A stretch of 5,844 nucleotides of DNA. Source: Paracoccaceae bacterium (lineage in GTDB: Bacteria > Pseudomonadota > Alphaproteobacteria > Rhodobacterales > Rhodobacteraceae). The number at the start of each line of letters is the position of its first letter. The stretch's first letter is position 1. The notes below the pieces were generated by a model. The model did no database searches. It was not told where the DNA came from and saw only the letters and a program-made list of their open reading frames with translations. Made by a program: the position numbers and the translations under genes. This document shows positions 1-5,844 of this stretch, one piece after another. The DNA lies in NCBI GenBank assembly GCA_007128995.1, contig SKWJ01000490.1, positions 1-5,844 on the forward strand. Direction: 5' to 3'.

Positions 1-72
1 ATAGAAATTACTTTAGTCAAGCTTAAGCATGAGCTAATGTATAGCGCAAGCGCATCACGCAAGGAGGCTCTG
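1..72 (+). promoter_or_regulatory. Leader of the Rieske oxygenase gene, with ribosome binding site
   Basis: This stretch is AT-richer than the genes and lies directly upstream of the oxygenase start. A strong Shine-Dalgarno sequence, AAGGAGG, sits at 61-67, five bases before the ATG at 73; it decides the start codon. An imperfect dyad, CTTTAG-N5-CTTAAG (11-27), contains T-N11-A spacing as in LysR-type boxes, and a short GCGC-AA-GCGC inverted motif lies at 44-53. I could not recognise a convincing -35/-10 pair. The ribosome binding site is seen directly; the operator reading is a weak inference because T-N11-A is common by chance. Confidence 0.45.
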
Positions 73-1107
73 ATGAACGGCGAGGGTTACATCCGAAATA
101 CCTGGTATGTCTGCGCCCGGTCGCAAGATATCAGCCATACGCCCCGCCCGCGCGTAACTCCGGAAGACAAGAACGTCCTTTTCCGGCCCAGTGACGGGAC
201 TGTTGCCGCTCTGGAGGATGCCTGCCCACACCGCAAGCTGCCGCTGTCAAAGGGCACATTGCAGGGCGACACTGTCGTATGCGGCTATCATGGACTGACC
301 TTCGATGGCGGGGGGCGCTGCGTTGCCGCACCGACGCAGGAAGGCGCGATACCCCGAAGGGCTCAGGTCACAAGTTATCCGATACAGGAACGCTATGGTT
401 TTGTCTGGATCTGGATGGGCGCGCCGGAACTTGCCGCGACCACGCCCCTGATCGACATCCCCGAATATGACAATCCGGCTTGGGGACTTACCGAATGCGG
501 CGCACTGGATATTGCCTGCCATTATCTGTGGATCACCGACAACCTTCTGGACCCATCGCATGTGGCTTGGGTTCATCTGAGTTCCTTTGCTGGTGGGGGA
601 ACCGACAATGTCGCGCTGGAGCTCACAGAAGAGGAGGAGCGTGTCATCGTCTGGCGCTGGATACGGGATCGACCTGCGCCGCCCTATTACGCACCATTCC
701 TTGCCTTTGACGGGCCCTGCGACCGCAAACAGCATTACGAATGCCGTCTGCCATCCACGGCGATCAACAAGTCCATCTATGCACCCGCCGGAACTGGCGG
801 ATCCGATAGCGATCTGCCCGAAACGGCCTTCGTGAATTACTCCTATAATTTCATGACCCCGGTCGATGCTGATCATTCGCTGTATTTCTGGTTTCAGCAT
901 CGCAACCAGCGACCAGATGACGCCGAGATGTCCGCCTCGATGTTTGCCGGTGCGACAATGGCCTTCAACGAGGACAAGGATGTCCTCGAAGGCGTTCATG
1001 CCGGAATGAAACATGCGCGCAGCCCCTGTATCAACCTCGGGATCGACGCTGCAGCAATGCGCTTTCGCAAGAAGGTCGAGCGCCAGATCGCAGCCGAGAT
1101 GCGGTGA
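73..1107 (+). CDS. Rieske [2Fe-2S] non-haem iron oxygenase, VanA / dicamba monooxygenase-like terminal oxygenase
   Basis: A 344-residue terminal oxygenase that would use O2 and electrons from a separate reductase to hydroxylate or O/N-demethylate a small, probably carboxylated substrate in the cytoplasm. The N-terminal Rieske domain (about residues 6-115) has the cluster ligands C51-x-H53 and C70-x2-H73. The catalytic domain has D160-x2-H163-x4-H168, the bridging Asp and two iron-binding His, and the FNEDKDVLE segment (298-306), where D301 is the likely third iron ligand. Spacing and length match VanA and dicamba monooxygenase closely, so the protein looks intact. An in-frame ATG at 37 exists, but the ATG at 73 follows AAGGAGG with good spacing and begins the family-typical GYIRNTWYV segment. 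No VanB-type ferredoxin reductase or ferredoxin gene lies in the window, so the electron donor is elsewhere. The family is secure; the substrate is unknown. Confidence 0.93.
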   Translation: MNGEGYIRNTWYVCARSQDISHTPRPRVTPEDKNVLFRPSDGTVAALEDACPHRKLPLSKGTLQGDTVVCGYHGLTFDGGGRCVAAPTQEGAIPRRAQVTSYPIQERYGFVWIWMGAPELAATTPLIDIPEYDNPAWGLTECGALDIACHYLWITDNLLDPSHVAWVHLSSFAGGGTDNVALELTEEEERVIVWRWIRDRPAPPYYAPFLAFDGPCDRKQHYECRLPSTAINKSIYAPAGTGGSDSDLPETAFVNYSYNFMTPVDADHSLYFWFQHRNQRPDDAEMSASMFAGATMAFNEDKDVLEGVHAGMKHARSPCINLGIDAAAMRFRKKVERQIAAEMR

Positions 1108-2016
1108 TCAGGCCGAGTCCTGCGCTTCGGCCAAAAGCCAGTCGCGAAAGTCGCGAATGCGCGGGATCTTGAGCGCCTCGGGGGGGCAGACGATCCAATA
1201 GGCGAATTGCGACACGGTTTCGCCCGCAAAGGGCTTCACGAGCGTTCCGCGCGCCAGCGAATCGGCGACCAGTGGCGAACGGCCAAGTGCAACGCCAAGA
1301 CCCCGCTCGGCCGCCTGAACGACCATGTTCGACTGGCCGAAGCGCCGCATCCGCGCAGGCGTCGGCAGGCTCTGTCCGGTCTCGCGCGCCCAGAACTCCC
1401 AGGTTGGCGGATTGCCTCCAAGATCAATGACATCATCCACAAGCAGCGTGTGCCGCACCAGATCCTCTGCGGACCTCAGTGGTGGCCCCTGTGCAAGCAG
1501 GGACGGCGCACAGACGGGAAACAGGGTTTCCGACATCAGCTTCTCGACATGCAATCCCGCATATCCCCCCAGACCGTAACGGATCGCGAGGTCGGTCTCG
1601 TCATCGGTGAAGTTTGCAAGCGCGGCCGTACTGGTAATCGAGACGGGAATATCGGGGTGAAGCTGATCGAACCCGATCAGTCTGGGAATCAGCCACACAT
1701 GCGCGAAGCCCGGAAGGCACGAGATATTAAGCGACAGGGGCGCACCCTTGGCAGCGCGCAACTCTGTGCAGACAGTCGTCACAAGACCGAACCCCTGCTT
1801 CACCGCCCCGGCCAGCCGCGACCCTTCGGCCGTTGGGGACACGCGCCCGCCGCCGCGCACCAGCAACCGCTGCCCAAGCCACTCTTCCAGCGATTTTACA
1901 TGCTGACTGACAGCGCTTTGCGTGACGCCCAGCTCTTCCGCCGCGCGCCCGAAGCCGCGCAAACGCGCGACAGCCTCGAACGCACGCAGCGCCGTATAGG
2001 GAAGGAGGTTCACCAT
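1108..2016 (-). CDS. LysR-type transcriptional regulator, GcvA-like
   Basis: A 302-residue regulator with the full LysR layout. The N-terminal winged helix-turn-helix spans about residues 5-64, with the helix-turn-helix core RAAEELGVTQSAVSQHVKSLE (24-44), followed by a linker helix (about 65-90). The periplasmic-binding-like effector domain runs from about 92 to 295 and contains the DLAIRYG segment (142-148) typical of GcvA-like members. It is divergent from the NicX/M29-like gene and convergent with the Rieske gene, whose TGA immediately precedes its own stop, so it probably controls one or both. The ATG at 2016 has no obvious Shine-Dalgarno sequence; it was chosen because it gives the normal N-terminus (LLPYTALRAFEAV). 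The effector, probably the substrate or an intermediate, cannot be read. Family call is firm; regulatory targets are inferred from position. Confidence 0.93.
   Translation of the reverse strand: MVNLLPYTALRAFEAVARLRGFGRAAEELGVTQSAVSQHVKSLEEWLGQRLLVRGGGRVSPTAEGSRLAGAVKQGFGLVTTVCTELRAAKGAPLSLNISCLPGFAHVWLIPRLIGFDQLHPDIPVSITSTAALANFTDDETDLAIRYGLGGYAGLHVEKLMSETLFPVCAPSLLAQGPPLRSAEDLVRHTLLVDDVIDLGGNPPTWEFWARETGQSLPTPARMRRFGQSNMVVQAAERGLGVALGRSPLVADSLARGTLVKPFAGETVSQFAYWIVCPPEALKIPRIRDFRDWLLAEAQDSA
1111..1132. terminator. Possible hairpin after the Rieske gene
   Basis: GGCCGA (1111-1116) and TCGGCC (1127-1132) form a perfect 6-bp stem with a 10-base loop, three bases after the oxygenase stop and inside the last codons of the convergent LysR gene. 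No T-run follows on the plus strand (the next bases are AAAAGCC), so this is not a classic intrinsic terminator. It could act as a weak bidirectional stop or RNA end, or be chance in GC-rich coding DNA. Confidence 0.22.
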
Positions 2017-2108
2017 ATTAAGAAAACTAACATGCTCTATTATGAGAGTGCAATGGCGCCGATGAACCGGTCCGGGTAGAGTTCGGTTATTGTGTCGAGA
2101 GGTGCCGC
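2017..2108. promoter_or_regulatory. Divergent intergenic control region between LysR gene and NicX/M29-like gene
   Basis: This 92-bp region separates two divergent starts and should hold both promoters. A candidate LysR-type operator, ATTATGAGAGTGCAAT (2039-2054), has ATT/AAT ends and T-N11-A spacing. Its left part, read on the minus strand, is CATAAT (2044-2039), a good -10-like hexamer for the LysR gene about 23 bases before its start, so binding here would suit autorepression. The matching -35 is poor. For the plus-strand gene, a GAGAGGTG ribosome binding site lies at 2097-2104; no clear -10/-35 was recognised. The tail-to-head layout is typical of LysR regulators and their divergent targets. 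The motifs are seen; their use is inferred. Confidence 0.45.
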
Positions 2109-3251
2109 ATGGCCAGCATTTCTACTCCCCGTGTCATCCCTGCCGATCTGCGTGCGGGAATTCTGAACATGCTGTGCAGCTGTGCCTTGATGAAGCAGGG
2201 TCAGACCTTGCTGATCCTGACCGAACCGCCCGGCGCGCCGCACTATGATCCCGGCCTTGCCGAGGCCATTTGCGCAGTGGGCCAGTCTATCGGGTTAAGG
2301 GTGGAAGAGCATGTGCTACCCCATTGCCCGAAAGCCTCGCCGCCCGCTGATGCCGACATGCAGGCCATCGCCGCTGCCGATTGCGCCCTGTTCCTTACCC
2401 GGCGCGGCGATCAGTTGCGCTTTCACCCGATCCTTGCACAAGCCGCGCCCGTCATGTGCTATGCGCTGGACCGCGGGATGCTGGCCTCGCATTTCGGACG
2501 CGCTGATCATGCCGCGTTCGTCGAGCTTCTGTCCTGTCTCAATGATGCCCTTGCGCGCGCTCGGCATATCCGCGTCACCTGCCCGCTCGGCACCGATTTC
2601 GAAGGCCCCGGCGCGCGCTTTCCCGAAACGGGTGGCGAGGTCAGTGTCCGGCGCTTTCCACTTTCAGTTTTCTCTCCGGTGCCGGCGGCAGGCTATCGCG
2701 GCACAATCGCTATTGCAGGTTTCCTCACCGGTACGGGCAAGAGCCGCTACGCGCCTTATGACGTGCCGCTTGCCGATGTCCTTAGAATTCGTTTTGACGG
2801 AACGCACATCACCGGCTTTGCGGGAAGAGACGCTGACGCGGCGCGCGCGCATTACGATCATGTCGGGGCGCTTCTGGAAATTGAGCCCCGGGTCGTGCAT
2901 TCGTGGCACGCAGGCATGCACCCCGGCTGCGCCTATCGCATGCAGGCAGGCGCGAATGTCGAACGCTGGGGCAGTGGGGCCTTTGGCAATCCGCGTGTGC
3001 TGCACTTTCACACCTGCGGCTCGGTTGTGCCGGGTGAGATTTCGCTTAATGTGATTGATCCGACAATCTCGCTTGATGGCGTTGCGGTCTGGGAAAACGG
3101 CTGCCTTCACCCCGAACATGTCGCAGGCGGGGCAGAACTGCTGGCGCGCTATCCCGGTCTGGCCGCGCTCTTCGCGAACCCTGAAACCGAGATCGGCCTC
3201 GCACCCTCTGGCCGTCTGAGCCTCGGGCCTAGTGCGCGAGCAACTGGCTGA
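2109..3251 (+). CDS. NicX / M29 aminopeptidase-like (COG2309-type) putative metalloenzyme, function unknown
   Basis: A 380-residue cytoplasmic protein with no signal peptide or membrane segment. Its outline recalls NicX (2,5-dihydroxypyridine 5,6-dioxygenase) and M29 metallopeptidase relatives: an N-terminal alpha/beta part (about 10-155), a CPLGTDF segment (158-164) like the SDF region of NicX, then a C-terminal part ending in an [20 protein letters not shown] stretch (316-331). The putative metal residues lie in [11 protein letters not shown] (264-274) and LHFHTCG (298-304). In NicX the C-terminal ligands are described as H-x-D; here the equivalent is H299-x-H301, so Asp is replaced by His, and the first His is shifted with extra His around it. 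The start follows GAGAGGTG with suitable spacing. Beside a Rieske oxygenase and an importer it could cleave or hydrolyse a pathway intermediate. Databases may label such proteins leucyl aminopeptidase; I would not trust that. The gene is real; the family link is from remembered motifs, the reaction unknown. Confidence 0.6.
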   Translation: MASISTPRVIPADLRAGILNMLCSCALMKQGQTLLILTEPPGAPHYDPGLAEAICAVGQSIGLRVEEHVLPHCPKASPPADADMQAIAAADCALFLTRRGDQLRFHPILAQAAPVMCYALDRGMLASHFGRADHAAFVELLSCLNDALARARHIRVTCPLGTDFEGPGARFPETGGEVSVRRFPLSVFSPVPAAGYRGTIAIAGFLTGTGKSRYAPYDVPLADVLRIRFDGTHITGFAGRDADAARAHYDHVGALLEIEPRVVHSWHAGMHPGCAYRMQAGANVERWGSGAFGNPRVLHFHTCGSVVPGEISLNVIDPTISLDGVAVWENGCLHPEHVAGGAELLARYPGLAALFANPETEIGLAPSGRLSLGPSARATG

Positions 3252-3981
3252 GGAATTGCGCGGCACGGTCCGTCTTGGGCGTCGTGAAAAACTCTTCCGG
3301 CGTGGCCACTTCGACGATTTCGCCCTCGTCCATGAATACCACACGGTCGGCAACCCGGCGCGCAAAGCCCATTTCATGCGTGACAACGATCATGGTCATG
3401 CCATCACGCGCCAGTGATTCCATCACGTCAAGCACCCCTGCGATCATCTCGGGGTCCAGCGCCGAGGTTGGCTCGTCAAACAACATGATTTTCGGCTGCA
3501 TGCAGAGCGCTCGCGCGATGGCAACACGCTGTTGTTGTCCGCCCGAAAGCTGTGGCGGGTATTTTGCCGCCTGTTCGGCGATACGCACCTTTTCCAGATA
3601 GCCCATGGCCAGCTCACGCGCCTTGGTCCGTGACATCCCTCGGTTGCGCACTGGGCCAAGCACAAGGTTGTCCAGCACAGTCATATGCGGAAACAGGTTG
3701 AAGCTCTGGAACACCATACCGACGTCGCGCCGGATCTGCTCGATCCCCTTCATGCCTGGTCGCACCTCTTTGCCATCGACGAACAACGTGCCCTTTTGGT
3801 GTTCCTCAAGCTGGTTGATGCAGCGGATCAAGGTCGACTTGCCAGAGCCAGAAGGGCCGCAGATCACCACCTTCTCGCCGCGCGCCACATTCATGTTGAT
3901 ATCGTAAAGCGCCGAGAAATCATTGTACCATTTGCACAGGCCAGAGATCTCGACCAGAGGACGGTCGCTTGTTTCGGTCAT
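3229..3981 (-). CDS. Polar amino-acid-type ABC importer ATPase, GlnQ/AapP-like
   Basis: A 250-residue cytoplasmic ATPase that would drive import through the permease encoded just upstream. All nucleotide-binding motifs are intact: Walker [10 protein letters not shown] (42-50), Q-loop Q92 in [16 protein letters not shown], signature LSGGQQQR (145-152), Walker B IMLFDE (165-170) with catalytic E170, D-loop SALD (173-176) and switch H202. FQSFNLFPH and THEMGFAR are typical of the polar amino-acid uptake group (GlnQ, HisP, AapP), and length is normal. The start follows GAGGG (3988-3992), which overlaps the permease stop codon, with a 9-bp gap between genes, so translation is probably coupled. Its last 23 bp overlap the tail of the opposite-strand NicX/M29-like gene. 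The exact substrate cannot be taken from the ATPase. Confidence 0.96.
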   Translation of the reverse strand: MTETSDRPLVEISGLCKWYNDFSALYDINMNVARGEKVVICGPSGSGKSTLIRCINQLEEHQKGTLFVDGKEVRPGMKGIEQIRRDVGMVFQSFNLFPHMTVLDNLVLGPVRNRGMSRTKARELAMGYLEKVRIAEQAAKYPPQLSGGQQQRVAIARALCMQPKIMLFDEPTSALDPEMIAGVLDVMESLARDGMTMIVVTHEMGFARRVADRVVFMDEGEIVEVATPEEFFTTPKTDRAAQFLSQLLAH

Positions 3982-3990
3982 GATTTGCCC

Positions 3991-4899
3991 TCAGCGGTGG
4001 TGACTTCGTCCTGCGCGGATTTCCAGCCGCGCAAAGACGAATGCGAAGAAGTAGCACAATACGAAATACATCGCGCCAACCAATATCCAGGTTTCAAAGA
4101 CCTTGGTGGTGCTCGCGGCAACCTCGGTGGCCAGAAATGTCAGCTCTTGAACTGAGATCAGCGAGATGATTGCGCTGTCCTTGATCAGTGTGATGAACTG
4201 GCCGGCAAGTGGCGGCAAGATCTTGCGGACTGCCTGAGGAAAGATGATGTCCCGTAACAGGTTGAAACGCGACAGGCCAATTGCACGTCCCGCTTCCCAT
4301 TGGCCTTTCTTGATCGACTGGATACCAGCCCGTACGATTTCAGTGATATAGGCAGCTTCGAACAGCGCAAGACAGATGAGCCCGGTCAGGAAATTGCTGA
4401 ACAGGCGCGGGTCACCAAAGGCGAAGCGGAAGAATGCGTTATCCACCCATGGGCTGGATGTGTTGATATTGTTCAACCCCAGCGCCGGAAAGGCCTGACT
4501 GGCGATAAAGAAGTAGAAGATGAAAATGAAGATCAGCGGCGGAATGTTGCGGATCAACTCGACATAGGTGCGGCTGATGATCCGCAGCGCAAGTGAATCG
4601 CATGTGCGCCAATAGCCCATTATCAAGCCTATGATCGCAGCAAGGATTGTCCCCCAGAAGGCCAACCGGATCGTGGTGAACAACCCCTGAAGCAGCAAGT
4701 TTGCGACCCATTGTCCGGTTTCGGCATCAATGCGGACAACAAAGCGCAGGACGCGGTGCCATTCCCAGTTATAGACCAGCACCGCGTTGACCCGCCACAC
4801 CACATAGCCCAGTGCCGCCGCGACCAGCAGAAACAGCATCCAGTCAACCGCCGTCAGGCGACGGCGCGGCGCGGCGGGTGGTGGGGTGCGGCGGGTCAT
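3991..4899 (-). CDS. Polar amino-acid-type ABC importer permease, HisM/GlnP family
   Basis: A 302-residue inner-membrane permease. A Pro/Arg-rich cytoplasmic N-terminus (1-17) leads to a first hydrophobic segment (about 19-41). A long loop (42-66) follows, then the conserved HisM-type core: NLLLQGLFTTIRLAFWGTILAAIIG (67-91), helices at about 120-140 and 168-190, and 245-292 at the C-terminus. The ATPase-contacting EAA loop lies at about 181-231, with core EAAYITEIVRAGIQSI and GQWEAGRAIGL. The extra first helix and loop make it longer than minimal 220-residue GlnP proteins, as seen in AapM-like subunits. It lies 18 bp after the binding-protein gene and 9 bp before the ATPase gene, in one operon. 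Its Shine-Dalgarno region is weak. These importers usually need a second permease or a homodimer; the partial gene at the right edge may supply the partner. Family secure; solute inferred only from the binding protein. Confidence 0.94.
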   Translation of the reverse strand: MTRRTPPPAAPRRRLTAVDWMLFLLVAAALGYVVWRVNAVLVYNWEWHRVLRFVVRIDAETGQWVANLLLQGLFTTIRLAFWGTILAAIIGLIMGYWRTCDSLALRIISRTYVELIRNIPPLIFIFIFYFFIASQAFPALGLNNINTSSPWVDNAFFRFAFGDPRLFSNFLTGLICLALFEAAYITEIVRAGIQSIKKGQWEAGRAIGLSRFNLLRDIIFPQAVRKILPPLAGQFITLIKDSAIISLISVQELTFLATEVAASTTKVFETWILVGAMYFVLCYFFAFVFARLEIRAGRSHHR

Positions 4900-4917
4900 G
4901 GTTTCAGCGAACCTGTT

Positions 4918-5748
4918 TTACTGGTCCGGTGCGACCTGATCGATCCAGCCTTCCTGGCTCTGGAACCAGTATGCGTGGCGTTCCGGCAGCCAGCCATTGG
5001 CCTCATTCACAAGAATCCAGTTGTTGAAGAAATTGAGGGCGTCATGCTGGCCCTTGCGCAAGGCAAAGCCTTCGTTGCCGCGGCTCAGGAATCCACCGTC
5101 AAAGGCCACGTGAATCAGGTCCGGGTTGCCCTCGGCCCAGAAGGCGGGCTTGGGCGCACTGGAGATGACAGCATGAGCATTGCCGTTGAGCACTTCCTGA
5201 AAGGCCTGGGCATCATCGTCGAATTGCAGGATATTGGCCCGTGGGAACTGCTCTTCCAGAATGGTGCAGCCGACAACACCACGCCGGCAGGCCAGATTGA
5301 CGCTGGTCTGGTTGAAATCGTCATGGCTGAAACCGTCTGCCAGCGAATTGTTCGCAGCCATCTGCTGGCCGGAATTGGAATAGGGAGTGGTGAAATTGAC
5401 GGTCAGGTTGCGCTGCGGCGTGATCGACATACCGCCGATGATGACATCGAAATTGCCAGCCAACAGCGCCGGGATGATCCCGCTCCATGCGGTGGGCACG
5501 AATTCGACTTCGACGCCCAGATCCTCTGCAACTTTGGTGGCAACATCAATCTCGAAGCCCATCAGTTCGCCATCGGTGCTGCGCATGGCCCAAGGCACAA
5601 AGGTGGACATGCCCACCATCAGCTTGCCGCGCCGTTGAATCGATTCCAGCAGATCATCGGCCTGTGCTGGCGCAGCCGGCGCTATCAGGCCAGTCACGGC
5701 GACAGCCGTCGCCGCGAGCATGGTCTTCAGTTTGGATACCAGGGTCAT
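4918..5748 (-). CDS. Family-3 extracellular solute-binding protein of the ABC importer, with atypical ligand pocket
   Basis: A 276-residue periplasmic binding protein that would capture solute for the downstream permease. A signal peptide (1-30) has K6 and K8, a hydrophobic core (10-24) and an AQA cleavage site before D31. The mature protein is a family-3 (PBPb/SBP_bac_3) fold: the RGKLMVGMSTFVPWAM opening (40-55), LMGFEIDVATKVAEDLG (62-78), ITPQRNLTVNFTTPY (109-123), and the second-lobe ligand loop (153-165). R113 matches the carboxylate-binding Arg (R75 of E. coli GlnBP). The position of the alpha-ammonium-binding Asp (D157 of GlnBP, in VLHDTP) is S197 in VISSAP, and the usual GTT/GTS motif is GVV (157-159). 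The mature protein's only two cysteines, C154 and C161, flank that loop and could pair. AAGGAAA (5754-5760) is a good ribosome binding site. The ligand is probably not a standard alpha-amino acid; that is inference from aligned positions. Confidence 0.92.
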   Translation of the reverse strand: MTLVSKLKTMLAATAVAVTGLIAPAAPAQADDLLESIQRRGKLMVGMSTFVPWAMRSTDGELMGFEIDVATKVAEDLGVEVEFVPTAWSGIIPALLAGNFDVIIGGMSITPQRNLTVNFTTPYSNSGQQMAANNSLADGFSHDDFNQTSVNLACRRGVVGCTILEEQFPRANILQFDDDAQAFQEVLNGNAHAVISSAPKPAFWAEGNPDLIHVAFDGGFLSRGNEGFALRKGQHDALNFFNNWILVNEANGWLPERHAYWFQSQEGWIDQVAPDQ

Positions 5749-5782
5749 TTCAGTTTCCTTTCGTGTTGGGGCAGTTCTTGGG

Positions 5783-5844
5783 TCAGCGATCAGACTTGTT
5801 CAGATACCACTCGAAAAGTGTCACAGCGAAAGACAGCGTGACGG
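5783..5844 (-). CDS. C-terminal tail of an upstream operon gene, possibly the second ABC permease (partial)
   Basis: On the minus strand an open frame enters from the right edge and ends at TGA (5783-5785), giving a 19-residue tail VTLSFAVTLFEWYLNKSDR. The pattern, a hydrophobic helix end with an aromatic/acidic turn and a basic finish, resembles the C-termini of HisM/GlnP permeases. It lies 34 bp upstream of the binding-protein start on the same strand, where a second permease could be encoded. Another frame here also reads to a stop at 5793, so the choice rests on the membrane-like tail. Too short for a firm call; it could be another membrane protein or non-coding DNA. Confidence 0.4.
   Translation of the reverse strand, partial: VTLSFAVTLFEWYLNKSDR

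Noticed and set aside
37..72. Upstream in-frame ATG giving a 12-residue longer Rieske protein
   Set aside because: The ATG at 73 has AAGGAGG at ideal spacing and gives the family-typical N-terminus; the extension would be translated through the ribosome binding site.
247..1014. Minus-strand 255-codon open frame opposite the Rieske gene
   Set aside because: The plus frame carries all Rieske ligands. The minus frame shows no recognisable motif and no good ribosome binding site.
1207..2079. Plus-strand 290-codon open frame opposite the LysR gene
   Set aside because: The minus-strand frame is an unmistakable LysR regulator. The plus frame is Arg/Gln/His-rich shadow sequence with no domain features. 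Its final codons form a tiny frame (2054-2080) before the NicX/M29-like gene, without a ribosome binding site, so a leader peptide was not called.
3194..3214. CGGCC...GGCCG hairpin just past the ATPase stop, as a terminator for the ABC operon
   Set aside because: The stem is only 5 bp with an 11-base loop. No T-run follows on the minus strand, and it lies in coding DNA of the opposite gene.
2109..3251. Calling this gene leucyl aminopeptidase or 2,5-dihydroxypyridine dioxygenase (nicX) outright
   Set aside because: The ligand motifs differ from both (H-x-H instead of H-x-D, shifted first His), so neither activity is supported.
2664..3386. Minus-strand 240-codon open frame spanning the metalloenzyme/ATPase junction
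   Set aside because: It is out of frame with both real genes, is Arg/Cys-rich shadow sequence, and overlaps the ATPase C-terminus.
4711..5841. Plus-strand 376-codon open frame opposite the binding protein and permease start
   Set aside because: It is antisense to two well-recognised genes. Its translation has no family motifs, and long antisense frames are expected in GC-rich coding DNA.

Overview
The window is GC-rich with compact, mostly tightly packed genes. It looks like an alphaproteobacterium, probably Rhodobacterales or a roseobacter-type relative. That placement is an inference from gene style, codon use and the polar amino-acid importer type; no taxonomic marker is present.

Layout, left to right. 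(1) A 72-bp AT-richer leader and then a plus-strand Rieske-type mononuclear iron oxygenase (73-1107) of the vanillate O-demethylase / dicamba monooxygenase type, with all [2Fe-2S] and non-haem iron ligands visible. (2) A minus-strand LysR-type regulator of the GcvA-like group (1108-2016), whose stop codon abuts the oxygenase stop codon. (3) A 92-bp divergent intergenic region (2017-2108) with a LysR-type operator candidate. (4) A plus-strand 380-residue protein (2109-3251) that resembles the NicX (2,5-dihydroxypyridine dioxygenase) / M29 aminopeptidase-like fold family but carries a different, histidine-rich putative metal site. (5) A minus-strand polar amino-acid-type ABC importer: substrate-binding protein (4918-5748), permease (3991-4899) and ATPase (3229-3981). 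At the right edge is the tail of a further minus-strand gene (5783-5844) that may be the second permease. The ATPase gene overlaps the tail of the 380-residue gene by 23 bp on the opposite strand.

Reading the genes together, this looks like an uptake-plus-oxidative-catabolism locus. The ABC system would import a small carboxylated, probably nitrogen-containing compound. The Rieske enzyme would hydroxylate or demethylate it, the NicX/M29-like metalloenzyme candidate could act on an intermediate (ring opening or hydrolysis), and the LysR protein would regulate the pathway. The binding protein keeps the arginine that normally holds the ligand carboxylate but lacks the aspartate that normally holds the alpha-ammonium group, so the ligand may not be an ordinary amino acid. 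The actual substrate cannot be read from the sequence; a heteroaromatic acid or N-methylated zwitterion is a hypothesis. No RNA genes, CRISPR arrays, insertion sequences or other mobile elements were seen, and no stretch over 300 bp lacks a gene.
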